From Streptococcus minor DSM 17118 (lineage in GTDB: Bacteria; Bacillota; Bacilli; Lactobacillales; Streptococcaceae), in NCBI RefSeq assembly GCF_000377005.1, contig NZ_AQYB01000033.1:310001-374000 (forward strand): 64,000 nt of DNA, in the 5' to 3' direction. The position numbers and the translations under genes were made by a program. This document shows positions 19,665 to 29,626 of the stretch, in pieces (the stretch's first letter is position 1; every line of letters starts with the position of its first letter). Below the pieces are notes generated by a model, which did not search any database, was not told where the DNA came from, and saw only the letters and a program-made list of their open reading frames with translations.

Positions 19665-20549
19665 TTAAGCAGATGTTAATTTCTTATGTAAGAACTTACC
19701 GATACGGCGAGCTGCAAGGTTGAACATCAAAATAAAGATAAGCAATACAGCTGCACTTCCTGCAGAGACAAGAGTTCCATCTGGAATAGTTCCTTCGCTG
19801 TTCACTTTCCAAATATGCACAGCTAGAGTTTCTGACTGACGGAAGATAGAGATGGGACTGGTGACACTGAAAGGATTCCAGTTTGACCAATCAAGAGCTG
19901 GTGCTGACTGACCAGCGGTATAAATCAAGGCCGCCGCCTCACCAAAAATACGCCCAGAAGCTAAGACAATACCCGTTACGATACCAGGTAGTGCTTCAGG
20001 GATAACAACGTGTAGGACTGTTTCCCAGCGTGAAATACCTAGAGCAAGTCCTGCTTCGCGTTGAGTGTGATGCACATGGCGTAAACTATCTTCTACGTTA
20101 CGAGTCATCTGCGGTAAGTTAAAAACGGTCAGAGCTAAGGCACCAGAAAGAATAGAAAATCCATATTCAAACTGAACTACGAAAATCAAGTAACCAAACA
20201 AACCAACGACAACAGATGGTAAGGAGGACAAAATCTCGATACAGGTCCGAATGAAATCAGTTAAGCGTCCCTTCTTGGCATACTCTGCCAAGTAAATTCC
20301 AGCTCCCGTTGATAAAGGGATAGAAATAATCAAGGTAATGACGAGAAGGAAGAAGGAATTATACAATTGAATTCCAATACCACCACCAGCCTGATACGAA
20401 GAAGATTTTCCAGTTAAGAAACTCCAAGAAATATGTGGCAAACCACGTACCAAGATATAGAGGATTAAAGAAGCCAAGATAGTGACGATAACCCCTGCAA
20501 TCGTGTACAAAACACCAGTTGCCAGTTTATCAAATTTTTTAGCGTGCAT
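19665..20549 (-). CDS. pstA: Phosphate ABC transporter permease PstA
   Basis: A 294-residue membrane protein with six predicted membrane segments. The coupling-loop motif EAGLALGISRWETVLHVVIPEALPGI is typical of PstA. It overlaps the end of pstC by 11 bases, indicating translational coupling. With PstC it forms the phosphate channel. Confidence 0.94.
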   Translation of the reverse strand: MHAKKFDKLATGVLYTIAGVIVTILASLILYILVRGLPHISWSFLTGKSSSYQAGGGIGIQLYNSFFLLVITLIISIPLSTGAGIYLAEYAKKGRLTDFIRTCIEILSSLPSVVVGLFGYLIFVVQFEYGFSILSGALALTVFNLPQMTRNVEDSLRHVHHTQREAGLALGISRWETVLHVVIPEALPGIVTGIVLASGRIFGEAAALIYTAGQSAPALDWSNWNPFSVTSPISIFRQSETLAVHIWKVNSEGTIPDGTLVSAGSAAVLLIFILMFNLAARRIGKFLHKKLTSA

Positions 20550-21456
20550 AGTTTCTCTTTCTCTCTCTCGTAATAAATTTGACCAACATGTTGAAACCTA
20601 AACTCATAATCAATAAGACCAGTGCCAAAGACCATAATACGTTGTTTTGTACTGTTCCCATAACCGTATTACCAATCCCCATGGTAAGAACAGATGTTAA
20701 AGTAGCTGCCGGTGTTGTCAATGATTGAGGAATGACAGCTGAGTTTCCGACTACCATCTGAATCGCAAGGGCCTCACCAAAGGCACGGGCCATCCCAAAG
20801 ATAACAGCAGTGAAGATACCTGACTTGGCAGCATTAAGAATGACGCGCCAAATCGTTTGCCAACGAGTCGCACCCATTGCCAAACTAGCTTCACGGTAAT
20901 GGCGTGGAACGGCTCGTAAACTATCCACTGTCATAAAGGTCACTGTCGGTAGAATCATGACAAACAGAACAAATACACCCGATAAGATACCAAAACCTGT
21001 ACCACCAAAAATAGAGCGAACAAAAGGTACTACTACTTGAAGACCAATAAATCCATAAACAACAGATGGGATACCCGTCAATAATTCGATAACAGGCTGT
21101 AAAATTTTAGCTCCATAACGTGGTGAAATTTCTGTCATGAAGACTGCTGCACCAATCGCAACTGGTGTTGCAATCAAGGCTGATAAAATCGTAACAATAA
21201 AGGAGCCTGCAATCATCGGTAAAGCACCGAATGACTTGGAATTTGGTTCCCACTTAGTGTTGAACAAGAAATCTTTGATGCTGACACCGTCTACAAAGAA
21301 AGTAGATAGACCACGCTGAGCTACAAAGAGCAAAATCATGGCTACAATAAAGACAATCAGGGCCAAGCAAAGAAAAGTGATTATCCTTCCAAATTTCTCC
21401 AAGCGAGAATTTTTAGAAGGAGAAACTAATTTTTTGGCTAAATCTTCGTTTTTCAT
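20539..21456 (-). CDS. pstC: Phosphate ABC transporter permease PstC
   Basis: A 305-residue membrane protein with six predicted membrane segments after a short cytoplasmic N-terminus. The coupling loop is REASLAMGATRWQTIWRVILNAAKSGI. It starts two bases after the pstS stop. The first permease of the Pst complex. Confidence 0.94.
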   Translation of the reverse strand: MKNEDLAKKLVSPSKNSRLEKFGRIITFLCLALIVFIVAMILLFVAQRGLSTFFVDGVSIKDFLFNTKWEPNSKSFGALPMIAGSFIVTILSALIATPVAIGAAVFMTEISPRYGAKILQPVIELLTGIPSVVYGFIGLQVVVPFVRSIFGGTGFGILSGVFVLFVMILPTVTFMTVDSLRAVPRHYREASLAMGATRWQTIWRVILNAAKSGIFTAVIFGMARAFGEALAIQMVVGNSAVIPQSLTTPAATLTSVLTMGIGNTVMGTVQNNVLWSLALVLLIMSLGFNMLVKFITRERKRNYAR

Positions 21457-21458
21457 AC

Positions 21459-22331
21459 TTACTCCTCTTTTGGTGTTACCATGCCTTCGGCATCCTTGAT
21501 CACCTTCATATCACGGATAGAGATATACCCCATGGTCTGGACAATACCATTTTGAACCTCATCTGAATACATGTAGTCCAAAAATTCCTTGGTTAAATCT
21601 GTTGGCTCACCCTTTGTATACATGTGTTCGTATGCCCATATTGGCCAGTCATTGGTGGCAACATTTTTGGCTGTTGGTTCAAAGCCATTAAGTTTGATTG
21701 ATTTGATAGAGTCATCAACATAGGCAAAAGCGAGATAGGAAATAGCGCCTGGAGTCTGAGCTACGATAGATTTTACCATTCCGTTTGAATCCTGCTCTTG
21801 GCTTTGTGTTGCTTCGTGACCATCCATAATCACACTGTCAAAGGTGGCGCGAGAACCAGAACTAGCAGCTCGGTTGATGATAGAGATTTCCAGATCTTTA
21901 CCACCCAATTCTTTCCAGTTTGTGATTTCACCAGTAAAGATTTTACGTAGTTCTTCTGTTGTCAAATCATCCACTGTAACCTTTTTATTGACAATGACTG
22001 CTAGACCAGCAACCGCTACTTGATGGTCAACGAGAATAGATGCGTCAATTCCTTCCTTTTCCTCGGCAAAAACATCACTGTTACCAATTTGAACAGCTCC
22101 TGATTGAACTTGAGAAAGTCCTGTACCAGAACCTCCTCCTTGTACATTAACAGTTTTTCCGACATTGACACTCCCAAACTCATCCGCTGCTGCTTCTACC
22201 AGTGGCTGCAGTGCAGTAGACCCAACTGCAGTAATGGATTCTCCACGAATAATCCAAGAGGAACAAGCTGATAATGAAAGGCTTGCCGCTAGAAATAGAG
22301 CTGCCATTCCAAGCTTATGCTTTTTCTTCAT
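21459..22331 (-). CDS. pstS: Phosphate-binding lipoprotein PstS
   Basis: A 290-residue lipoprotein. The signal peptide ends in the lipobox LSAC. The phosphate-binding fold begins at [13 protein letters not shown], and the ligand-binding residues include GSGTGLSQV and [10 protein letters not shown] prefer the ATG at 22331 because AAAGGAT lies about 8 bases upstream; an ATG at 22349 has no close ribosome site. It is first in the pst operon behind a good promoter and captures phosphate at the cell surface. Confidence 0.93.
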   Translation of the reverse strand: MKKKHKLGMAALFLAASLSLSACSSWIIRGESITAVGSTALQPLVEAAADEFGSVNVGKTVNVQGGGSGTGLSQVQSGAVQIGNSDVFAEEKEGIDASILVDHQVAVAGLAVIVNKKVTVDDLTTEELRKIFTGEITNWKELGGKDLEISIINRAASSGSRATFDSVIMDGHEATQSQEQDSNGMVKSIVAQTPGAISYLAFAYVDDSIKSIKLNGFEPTAKNVATNDWPIWAYEHMYTKGEPTDLTKEFLDYMYSDEVQNGIVQTMGYISIRDMKVIKDAEGMVTPKEE

Positions 22332-22406
22332 ATTTTTAATCCTTTTCATTTTAACATGCTAATTTTCCTAAAAAATATTTAGTTTTTTATAAAAATTAAC
22401 AATTCA

Positions 22407-22435
22407 AATATAACATATACAGTAGTAACTTGCAA
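22407..22435 (-). promoter_or_regulatory. pst operon promoter
   Basis: On the minus strand TTGCAA and TATATT are separated by exactly 17 bases, in the gap between rsmF and pstS. A Pho box could not be assigned with confidence in the A/T-rich flank. Confidence 0.65.
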
Positions 22436-22452
22436 ACTATTTTCATCCACCA

Positions 22453-23763
22453 TTATGACCGGAAGCGAAGGCCTTTTGGAAAGTTATTTTTCAGGACGCC
22501 TGACACAACTTTTGCAAAGCCTAAACCATTTTCTTTAATGGTAATTTGGTACCAGCCATTCGGCAACTCTTTAGGGACGGATACTGTATTTCCTGCAACA
22601 TACTGGACAAAATCTGCCTCAGAAATCTCGACTCGATGCACAACTTCTTTACTGATGAGAGCGAGTCCTAGAGCAAAGCTTGGCTCAAAGCGCTTTTTTT
22701 TGAATGTACCTAAGTGAAGACCATTACGTGCGATTTTCAGCTTGGATAAATCTGGTAAACCTTGTGGCAAAAGATAGAGTTGTTCTCCAAAGACCTGTAA
22801 GACCCCCTCCAAGTTGGTTCTTAGGTTGTCCTTACAGAAGTTTTGCCAGAGTTGGACCTGTTCCCTATTAAGGTTTGATTTCCCCTGTCTGATTTTCTTT
22901 ACGGATGGTGCAGCAAGATTGCGAAACTTAGCTACAAACTGGCCTTCTCCCTTGAAATAGTGGGGATACATCCGAGCGGTTTCAGGATAGCCAATCCCGT
23001 CTACCATACCATTGATTTTATCAATCGGAATCAATTCAAGGTCATACTGTTCAAGGAGCCAAGACACTATTTCTTCGTTTTCTTCGGGTGACCAAGTACA
23101 GGTTGAATAAATCAACTGCCCATCTGGCGCCAACATCTTCATGGCAGAAGCTAAAATCTCTTTTTGCAATTGAGCGCATTGGGCTGGATAGTCCGCATGC
23201 CAATAATCCATAGCTGCTGGGTCTTTGCGGAACATACCTTCACCTGAGCAAGGGGCATCCAAAACAATCATATCAAAGTAAGCTGAAAATACACTGGCTA
23301 GACGTTCTGCTGATTCGTTTGTTACAACTACATTTCGAGCTCCAAAACGCTCAATATTTTCAACCAATATCTTTGCTCGCTTACTGGATATTTCATTACT
23401 GACAAGGAGACCCGTATTGTCTAGATAAGACAGAAGATGAGTCGATTTACCACCTGGTGCCGCTGCCAAATCTAGAACTTTCATACCCTTTTGGGGACTA
23501 GCTATGTGACCAACCAGCTGTGCTGCAGGCTCTTGAGAGTATATTAGTCCACTGACATGCTCAGGAGATTTACCAGATATTTTTCCATAGTAAGACCAGG
23601 ACATATTGGGTATCTTGTCAGGGAATTCCTGTTGTCTTTCTTTGAGTGGATTGGTCCGAAAGGCAGTAACAGGTTCTTTTTCAAATGTCTCAAAAAATGC
23701 CGGTGCTTCCGCAGCCAGCAAATCCGTATATTTTTCTATAAAATCTTTTTTTAATATCATCAT
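22453..23763 (-). CDS. RsmF/RsmB-type 16S rRNA m5C methyltransferase
   Basis: A 436-residue protein of the NOL1/NOP2/Sun family. The SAM-binding site is VLDLAAAPGGKSTH, and the two catalytic cysteines are in VLDAPCSGEGMFRKD and STCTWSPEENE. A C-terminal RNA-binding region follows (about residues 300-436), as in the Firmicute RsmF group. It methylates a cytosine of 16S rRNA, but the exact base is not shown by the sequence. Its ATG overlaps the end of the inositol-phosphatase gene, making it the last of a four-gene operon led by spx. Confidence 0.88.
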   Translation of the reverse strand: MMILKKDFIEKYTDLLAAEAPAFFETFEKEPVTAFRTNPLKERQQEFPDKIPNMSWSYYGKISGKSPEHVSGLIYSQEPAAQLVGHIASPQKGMKVLDLAAAPGGKSTHLLSYLDNTGLLVSNEISSKRAKILVENIERFGARNVVVTNESAERLASVFSAYFDMIVLDAPCSGEGMFRKDPAAMDYWHADYPAQCAQLQKEILASAMKMLAPDGQLIYSTCTWSPEENEEIVSWLLEQYDLELIPIDKINGMVDGIGYPETARMYPHYFKGEGQFVAKFRNLAAPSVKKIRQGKSNLNREQVQLWQNFCKDNLRTNLEGVLQVFGEQLYLLPQGLPDLSKLKIARNGLHLGTFKKKRFEPSFALGLALISKEVVHRVEISEADFVQYVAGNTVSVPKELPNGWYQITIKENGLGFAKVVSGVLKNNFPKGLRFRS

Positions 23764-24518
23764 TCTAATAAGGTTATAATTTCCTTTTCCTTAGCTTTAG
23801 GGAGCAAAATGACCATCTCACGCCCCTGAAATATAGGTTGCCCACCATCAGTCGTGATGAGATGATAGCCTAGCGATTCGCCTAAAATAGCGGCTGCTCC
23901 ATAATCCCAAGGGTAGAGATAAGATGCTTGTGCCAAGAGCTGCCCCTTTAGCACACGCGCAAAACCAATACCCGCACTACCAAAGGAACGGGTTCCTAAA
24001 GTATGGTTGGCTAAATTGGCTAGCCCATCAACATTTTGGGCATAAAGGCCTGTATTGAGACCAATCAAACTTTCCTTTAGCTCCTTGTCTTGAAAAGCCA
24101 CAAGCGGCTGATCATTGAGATAGACCGGATAGTGTGAGCCTCCATGAATCATCTCATCCTTCATGACATCGTAGATGATGGCAAATTTTCCAACACCATT
24201 TTCAAAATAGGCCAATAAGACTGCAAAATCTTCCTGTTGAACAATGAAGTTGGTTGTTCCATCTATAGGGTCAATAATCCACACATTTCCCTCTGAAACA
24301 GAAGGCTGAGAATGACCTTCCTCTCCTAAAATCTTATCTTCGGGGTAACGGGTTAAAATTTTACAACTCAAGTCTTCTTCTACTTGCTGATCCAATTGGG
24401 TGACCAGATCTGTAAAATGGGACTTGACCTGAATATCTAGACTATCATAAAGATGCTGACGTAAAAACTCACCAGCTTCCACTACAATTTTTTTAGCAAA
24501 AGTGTACTTAGTGTCCAA
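23760..24518 (-). CDS. Inositol monophosphatase family protein (TTG start)
   Basis: A 252-residue magnesium-dependent phosphatase-fold protein. The metal-binding motifs are all visible: [17 protein letters not shown] and PWDYGAA. The likely start is TTG at 24518, giving MDTKYTF; GGGGG in the end of the upstream gene could act as its ribosome site, and the frames overlap by 11 bases. The substrate may be inositol phosphate, fructose 1,6-bisphosphate or PAP; sequence alone does not say. Confidence 0.88.
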   Translation of the reverse strand: MDTKYTFAKKIVVEAGEFLRQHLYDSLDIQVKSHFTDLVTQLDQQVEEDLSCKILTRYPEDKILGEEGHSQPSVSEGNVWIIDPIDGTTNFIVQQEDFAVLLAYFENGVGKFAIIYDVMKDEMIHGGSHYPVYLNDQPLVAFQDKELKESLIGLNTGLYAQNVDGLANLANHTLGTRSFGSAGIGFARVLKGQLLAQASYLYPWDYGAAAILGESLGYHLITTDGGQPIFQGREMVILLPKAKEKEIITLLE

Positions 24519-24786
24519 GCTTTATGACCCCCTGTTGCTTTTCTTGGGCAGCTTTCACTGCCCGATAGGTCGAATAACCTGACACTGCTTCAAAATCACG
24601 GTCGATTTGCTTCTCTTGTGACTTACTTTTTACAACGGACTTAAATCGCTGATAACGGTCCAAAAGGGCTTCTGCACTCACACCGCCCTCATAAGCTTTT
24701 TCCACCTGATTTAAAAAAGAAAGCACGGAGGAAATCTCCTCTGTGCTCCACGAAAAATCAAGTGGATATGAATATTGTTTGTTCAT
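24508..24786 (-). CDS. UPF0223 family protein
   Basis: A 92-residue mostly helical protein with the conserved start [17 protein letters not shown] and [12 protein letters not shown] near the end, typical of the UPF0223 family of Firmicutes. Its function is unknown. It lies between spx and the inositol-phosphatase gene and overlaps the latter, an association that recurs in streptococci. Confidence 0.85.
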   Translation of the reverse strand: MNKQYSYPLDFSWSTEEISSVLSFLNQVEKAYEGGVSAEALLDRYQRFKSVVKSKSQEKQIDRDFEAVSGYSTYRAVKAAQEKQQGVIKLGH

Positions 24787-24793
24787 ATCTAAT

Positions 24794-25195
24794 CTATCCT
24801 ATCTCTGCCCTCAACGTTGCGTTCTTCAGCTCCTGTTTTCGATAATTTCGTGGCAAAAATGCTCGAATTTCATCTTCGTTAAAACCAATCTGCATCCGTT
24901 TATCATCCAAGATAATAGGACGACGAAGCAAACTTGGATAAGTCTCAATGAGATCAATCAACTGAGAAACAGAGAGTTCATCCACATCAACATTGAGCTT
25001 TTGAAAAACCTTTGAACGTGTAGAAATCAAATCATCTGTTCCATTTTCAGTCAGGGCTAAAATACTTTTTAACTCATCCGCCGTTAGGGGACTGGTCATA
25101 ATGTTGTGCTCTGTAAAAGGTACTTGATGATTTGTTAACCAAGCGCGCGCTTTGCGACAACTTGTACAGCTCGGTGATAAAAATAACGTAATCAT
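24794..25195 (-). CDS. spx: Spx/MgsR family transcriptional regulator
   Basis: A 133-residue thioredoxin-fold regulator that binds the RNA polymerase alpha C-terminal domain and redirects transcription in oxidative stress. The redox switch CxxC is present (CTSC, C10 and C13), as is the RPI-type segment [24 protein letters not shown] chose the ATG at 25195 because AAAGGG is about 8 bases upstream; an ATG two codons earlier is too close to it. It has its own strong promoter. Streptococci often carry two Spx proteins, and this may be either. Confidence 0.92.
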   Translation of the reverse strand: MITLFLSPSCTSCRKARAWLTNHQVPFTEHNIMTSPLTADELKSILALTENGTDDLISTRSKVFQKLNVDVDELSVSQLIDLIETYPSLLRRPIILDDKRMQIGFNEDEIRAFLPRNYRKQELKNATLRAEIG

Positions 25196-25226
25196 AAGCA
25201 TCCCTTTCTAGAATTTTCTCAAATCT

Positions 25227-25255
25227 ATTATACACTAGGATAGACCTGTTGACAA
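25227..25255 (-). promoter_or_regulatory. spx promoter
   Basis: TTGTCA and TATAAT on the minus strand are separated by exactly 17 bases, about 32 bases upstream of the spx ATG. Confidence 0.85.
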
Positions 25256-25318
25256 GTTGAAATTGATAGACAAGGTGCACAAATCTGTACTTTTTTTCAC
25301 AAAAGACTTAAAATTGAG

Positions 25319-26572
25319 TTATTTGTCTTTTTCTAATAGGGCTTGGCGAATGTTTGAGATAAAGTAGAGAGAACCTGTCACGATGTAAAGTCTCTGCTCA
25401 TCTGGCTCCATCTGCGTAACCCATTCTTGCCAAGAAGGAACTCGGATGTACTGACTGGGATAAGCCTCTAAGGGGAGGGCTTTAGGAAAATCAAAGCTGG
25501 TCACCGTCAGGCTGGCAAACTCTTCTAACATTTCCAACATATCCGTGACAGGCTTGCCTTCGATGGCTGCAAAAAGAATGTGGATATCCTTGTCAGAATA
25601 AGAAGACTTCAGCAAATCCACCAAGACCTGGACACTTTCATTGTTATGGGCACCGTCAATCATGAGATTGTGTCTGATAAACTCTGTCCGACCTAACCAT
25701 CGGCTGGTGGACAAGGCAGATAAAATCTTAGTCTTGCTAATGTTTGGATAGTTCTCCTTGAGCAAAAGTGTAGTCATGATAGCTAGACTGGCATTGGCTT
25801 TTTGGTGTTGACCAGGCATAGCTAGCTGAATAGAGTCAACCCGCTCGTCTTGGTATATAAAATCAAACTTCTCTCCCCTTTCTTGGTAAGAAAAGTCACG
25901 TTCCAGTAGGTAGGTCTTGCTAGCTAACATGTTTGCTCTTTCCTCAAAAACCCCCACAACATCCTGACGCTCAGTAGCATAAACTACTGGTACTCCTGCT
26001 TTCATAACACCTGTCTTATTGCGGGCAATAGCCGCATGATCTTCTCCTAGATAGGCCTGATGGTCTAAACCGATAGAAGGACAGACAATAACTAAAGGTT
26101 GAAAGACATTTGTTGAGTCATGGAGACCACCCATACCTGCCTCTATGAAAGCTATATCTACTGGATGCACTTCTCCAAAGTAGAGAAACATGAGAACTGT
26201 GATAATTTCAAACTCAGTTGCAGCTTCCCAAGAAGTCTCCTTGGGAAGGCGCTCAACAATAGGCTCGATACGATTCACCATCTCGGTCAATTCTTCCTTG
26301 GAAATCATCTGACCATTCAGACTGATACGTTCACGAAAATCCATAATAAAAGGAGAAGTAAAGGTTCCTACTTCATAGCCTGATGCCGTAAAGATATGTT
26401 GTAAGTAATTGACTGTAGAGCCCTTTCCATTTGTGCCAATAACATGGACTCCTTTTACTTTTTCCTGAGGATTACCTAATTCATTGAGTAACCACTTGAC
26501 TCGCTCAATACCCGGTTTTATCCCAAATTTTAGTTTACTGTGAATCCAATCTAAACTCTCTTGATAGTCCAT
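25319..26572 (-). CDS. folC: Folylpolyglutamate synthase / dihydrofolate synthase family
   Basis: A 417-residue Mur-ligase-fold enzyme adding glutamate to folates. The P-loop is HVIGTNGKGSTVNYL. Conserved segments include FTSPFIMDFRERI, AFIEAGMGGLHDSTN, a DGAHN motif near residue 290 (MIDGAHNNES) and the C-terminal ligase domain. Whether it also has dihydrofolate synthase activity cannot be told from sequence. GGGAG precedes the ATG, and an extended -10 lies upstream. Confidence 0.9.
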   Translation of the reverse strand: MDYQESLDWIHSKLKFGIKPGIERVKWLLNELGNPQEKVKGVHVIGTNGKGSTVNYLQHIFTASGYEVGTFTSPFIMDFRERISLNGQMISKEELTEMVNRIEPIVERLPKETSWEAATEFEIITVLMFLYFGEVHPVDIAFIEAGMGGLHDSTNVFQPLVIVCPSIGLDHQAYLGEDHAAIARNKTGVMKAGVPVVYATERQDVVGVFEERANMLASKTYLLERDFSYQERGEKFDFIYQDERVDSIQLAMPGQHQKANASLAIMTTLLLKENYPNISKTKILSALSTSRWLGRTEFIRHNLMIDGAHNNESVQVLVDLLKSSYSDKDIHILFAAIEGKPVTDMLEMLEEFASLTVTSFDFPKALPLEAYPSQYIRVPSWQEWVTQMEPDEQRLYIVTGSLYFISNIRQALLEKDK

Positions 26573-26599
26573 ATCTCGCTCCCAACAATATTTCTCATT

Positions 26600-26608
26600 A
26601 GTATAGCA
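26600..26608 (-). promoter_or_regulatory. folC promoter, extended -10
   Basis: TGC-TATACT on the minus strand, about 28 bases before the folC ATG, in the gap after the ribF terminator. Confidence 0.55.
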
Positions 26609-26622
26609 TAATTTTTTCTAGG

Positions 26623-26647
26623 AAAAAAGACCAGCCAGAGGCCGGTC
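26623..26647 (-). terminator. Terminator of ribF
   Basis: GACCGGCC and GGCTGGTC pair with one mismatch, followed on the minus strand by six T. Confidence 0.75.
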
Positions 26648-26658
26648 AAACTATTTCA

Positions 26659-27576
26659 CTATTCCCCCCAAGTCAGGGAAACCTCTTCATCTCTCTGCAT
26701 TTGTAGCATGAGTGATTCGATTCCGTCAAACTTAATCATATCTCGGATTTTTTCCAACCAGATAATGGTAATTTTTTCACCATAAATTTCTTGGTTAAAA
26801 TCAAAAATATGGGCTTCAATCCGCATCTCCGTACCATCAAAAGTCACATTGCGGCCTACACTCGCCATAGAGCGGTAACGTTTGCTACCGATTAGCACAT
26901 CAGCTACATAGACTCCTTCACCCGGCAGATGAACTCGCTCAAAGGGAGCTAAGTTGGCTGTAGGGTAACCAATCGTTCGTCCTCTAGCATCTCCATGCAC
27001 GACGATACCTTCTGTCGTAAACTTATAGCCTAACAAACGATTTGCCTCTGCAATATTGCCCTCTTTCACAGCCTTCCGAATACGACTGGAGGAAATCTTC
27101 TCCCCATCCAGCTGAACCTCGTCAATCACCTCTACTTGACCATCAAAAAGTTCTTGCAAAACGCTGACATCTGCTCTGCTATTGCCAAAGTGGTAATCAA
27201 AACCAGTCACCACGACACTGGCTTGTAGGGGCGACACATAATTTTCCAGAAACTCCCCTGGAGATTGCTTAGCAAAAGAACTAGTAAAATCGGCCAGATA
27301 CAACCGATCTACACCGTAAGACTCCATGAGGGCAAAACGCTTTTCAGGACTGGTCAGTTGCAAGAGCAAGTCTGCGTGATAGCGAACGAATGCTAGTTTC
27401 GGTGTTTCTGGGAAGGTTAGCACCGACACAGAGATACCGCGCTCATCCGCAATTGCTCGTGCTCGATCGAACAGCGCCTTATGCCCTAAGTGCAGACCAT
27501 CAAAATATCCCAAGACCAAAACAGTATCCTGAGTCTTGCCTATCTTTTTTTTATCATCTATTCGTACAATTTCCAT
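26659..27576 (-). CDS. ribF: Bifunctional riboflavin kinase / FAD synthetase
   Basis: A 305-residue enzyme making FMN then FAD. The N-terminal adenylyltransferase domain has the GYFDGLHLGH nucleotide-binding motif and SSSRIRKAV-like ISSSRIRKAV. The C-terminal riboflavin kinase domain has GRTIGYPTANL. Length is normal. It lies downstream of truB, a truB-ribF pairing common across bacteria, with a 70-base gap. Confidence 0.95.
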   Translation of the reverse strand: MEIVRIDDKKKIGKTQDTVLVLGYFDGLHLGHKALFDRARAIADERGISVSVLTFPETPKLAFVRYHADLLLQLTSPEKRFALMESYGVDRLYLADFTSSFAKQSPGEFLENYVSPLQASVVVTGFDYHFGNSRADVSVLQELFDGQVEVIDEVQLDGEKISSSRIRKAVKEGNIAEANRLLGYKFTTEGIVVHGDARGRTIGYPTANLAPFERVHLPGEGVYVADVLIGSKRYRSMASVGRNVTFDGTEMRIEAHIFDFNQEIYGEKITIIWLEKIRDMIKFDGIESLMLQMQRDEEVSLTWGE

Positions 27577-27646
27577 AACAATTCATTATATCTTTTTCAG
27601 GCTATTATAGCAAGATTACAGTTTAAAAAGCGTACCATAGGTCCAC

Positions 27647-28528
27647 TTACAGCATGACTTTACGAGGTTTGTATTGATTATCTCGTTTTTCCATAATAGC
27701 CACCAGTTGGCCTTGATGAAATGCAGCTAGCAACTCTACATCGGTATCTAAGAATACTCGTCTGCCAAAGCTAACTTCTCTCACTTGTTCATTCGTTAAT
27801 TCATATTTTGGCAAGTCTCCAATACCTTGCTCAATCGGCCGAAGGAAAGAAAAGTCATCCCTATTTACCAAATCTACAATCTCTGCCAAGGTCAGGGCAT
27901 CCATGAGTGTCATACCGGCTGAACCAGTTCGTTCTAGTTGGGACATGTGGCTAGCGTAACCCAACTTGACACCCAAATCCACTGAAAGAGTACGGACATA
28001 GGTACCTTTTCCACACCTCACTCGAAAACTAAAACGAACTAGCTCCCCTTCTCGTTCCAAGGGACTGGTGCGCTCAAAGGAATAGATATGAATCCTACGT
28101 TTTGGTCTCTCGACTTTCTGGCCAGCTCGAGCATATTCATAGAGTTTACGTCCATCTACCTTGACTGCTGAGTACATGGGCGGAACCTGCACGATGTCAC
28201 CGATAAAGCTAGCCATCGCTTCATCCACCATTTCAGAGGTCAAATCAGCAGAAATTGGAGTTTTCTCTACTACTTCACCGCTAGCATCCTCGGTCGTTGT
28301 TGAATACCCTAACGTAATCTCTCCCTCGTAGATTTTACCTTCATCCTGCATGTACTCTATCATGCGAGTAGCCTTGCCAACCGCTATGGGCAATACTCCC
28401 GTCACATCCGGATCCAGAGTCCCACCATGGCCAATCTTTTTTTCCTGTAAAATCTTGCGTAGCTGAAACACTGCATCATGGCTGGTCATCCCAGCCTCTT
28501 TTTTCAAATTGATAATTCCTGTTAGCAT
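27647..28528 (-). CDS. truB: tRNA pseudouridine-55 synthase
   Basis: A 293-residue enzyme making pseudouridine 55 in the T-loop of tRNAs. The catalytic aspartate is in the conserved [17 protein letters not shown], and KxxG-type [19 protein letters not shown] and [12 protein letters not shown] follow. The start [21 protein letters not shown] agrees with relatives. The ATG lies six bases after a TATAAT with no Shine-Dalgarno sequence, so translation is predicted to be leaderless (see findings). Confidence 0.96.
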   Translation of the reverse strand: MLTGIINLKKEAGMTSHDAVFQLRKILQEKKIGHGGTLDPDVTGVLPIAVGKATRMIEYMQDEGKIYEGEITLGYSTTTEDASGEVVEKTPISADLTSEMVDEAMASFIGDIVQVPPMYSAVKVDGRKLYEYARAGQKVERPKRRIHIYSFERTSPLEREGELVRFSFRVRCGKGTYVRTLSVDLGVKLGYASHMSQLERTGSAGMTLMDALTLAEIVDLVNRDDFSFLRPIEQGIGDLPKYELTNEQVREVSFGRRVFLDTDVELLAAFHQGQLVAIMEKRDNQYKPRKVML

Positions 28529-28534
28529 AGGGTT

Positions 28535-28563
28535 ATTATACTGGTTTCAAGAGAAAAAGACAA
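28535..28563 (-). promoter_or_regulatory. truB promoter
   Basis: TTGTCT and TATAAT on the minus strand are spaced 17 bases apart. The -35 hexamer lies inside the 3' arm and T tract of the preceding gene's terminator, and the -10 ends six bases before the truB ATG. Confidence 0.7.
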
Positions 28564-28580
28564 CCAGAATCAGTCGTCTT
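28552..28580 (-). terminator. Terminator of the glycosidase-like gene
   Basis: AAGACGAC pairs with GTTGTCTT (one G-U pair) around an 8-base loop, then TTTTT on the minus strand. It overlaps the truB -35 box. Confidence 0.6.
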
Positions 28581-28582
28581 GC

Positions 28583-29491
28583 CTATTTCATATGCTCATT
28601 GATTGCCTTATAGATACGGTTTCTTTGGTGGGGAAGACAATCTTGCACCCAGTACCACCAGAAATAGCCACCAATATAATTTTCTGTATACTTGGGCATG
28701 GAATAATATTCCTCCACCATGGCAATCTTGCTTTCCACACTCGCATTTAGGGCAGTTTTGCCACATTCACCAATGCCAACTCTTGAATATGGGAAGAGAA
28801 CCTGAAATTGCTCAAATACTGACTGCCATTGTGGTTGGAATCCATCATTATCGTCTTCATAGTAGCTGATAAAGCTATAATCAAGACCTTGTCGCATAGA
28901 ATTGGGAATGTTCTCTTCAATCCAGTTAAACATACTTTTTTGACTATTTGGTTTTTCATAGTAAAAAGTCAGAGCAGTTTGACCACCTGCAGCTACTATA
29001 GTTTGGTAGGCTGCTTTTAATTTACTGGTAATTAACGAATTCTCTTGTTGAATCCATTCCAGTCCATTGACTTCATTTCCGATTTCCCATATGTCTGTGT
29101 AGTCTGATAGATGAGAAAACGAATCCTCAAACCGCTTTTGATAGGAGATGACACTGTCATATTGATTCATATCGTATGAATCGACAGGACAGGCCATAAT
29201 ATAGGCTACCTGATGAAGCCTTTTGAATAAGTCAACATAGTCTTTTGCCTCCGTATCGTTTGACATGACAATTCTAACAATCGGCTTAACTGGCATATCC
29301 TCAATTGCTGCGACAATATCATCCAGCTCCACACTGTCATACCACGAATCATCGATGGTAATGCCATATAGTTGGTCGTCCAAGCCAAAATCAACTTGCT
29401 TATTTCCAGGTGTCTTAAGAAACAGCAAAAAGATAAACAGACTGGAAAGAGCAATCAGACTAAAGAGAATTCCTGCTATCCTTTTTTTCAT
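28583..29491 (-). CDS. Membrane-anchored glycosidase-like protein (TIM-barrel, clan GH-A type)
   Basis: A 302-residue protein with a short basic N-terminus and one hydrophobic segment (about residues 6-26), likely a signal anchor, so the rest is outside the cell. The extracellular part looks like a (beta/alpha)8 glycoside hydrolase: IWEIGNEVNG carries a candidate acid/base glutamate and VGIGECGKTA a candidate nucleophile glutamate, followed by an aromatic YFWWYWVQD segment. Family and substrate are not recognised. GGGAG precedes the ATG. It is monocistronic, with its own terminator. Confidence 0.6.
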   Translation of the reverse strand: MKKRIAGILFSLIALSSLFIFLLFLKTPGNKQVDFGLDDQLYGITIDDSWYDSVELDDIVAAIEDMPVKPIVRIVMSNDTEAKDYVDLFKRLHQVAYIMACPVDSYDMNQYDSVISYQKRFEDSFSHLSDYTDIWEIGNEVNGLEWIQQENSLITSKLKAAYQTIVAAGGQTALTFYYEKPNSQKSMFNWIEENIPNSMRQGLDYSFISYYEDDNDGFQPQWQSVFEQFQVLFPYSRVGIGECGKTALNASVESKIAMVEEYYSMPKYTENYIGGYFWWYWVQDCLPHQRNRIYKAINEHMK

Positions 29492-29626
29492 ACGAGACTC
29501 CCTTATGCTATATTTGATTGAGCATGACGTAGTTTATTACTATTTGAGTTGAGGAAAGAGCTTGGCAATCTTTAACTTGGAAAGGGCGAATAGTAATCTT
29601 TTCTTCTATACTGCTTTCTACGGTCA

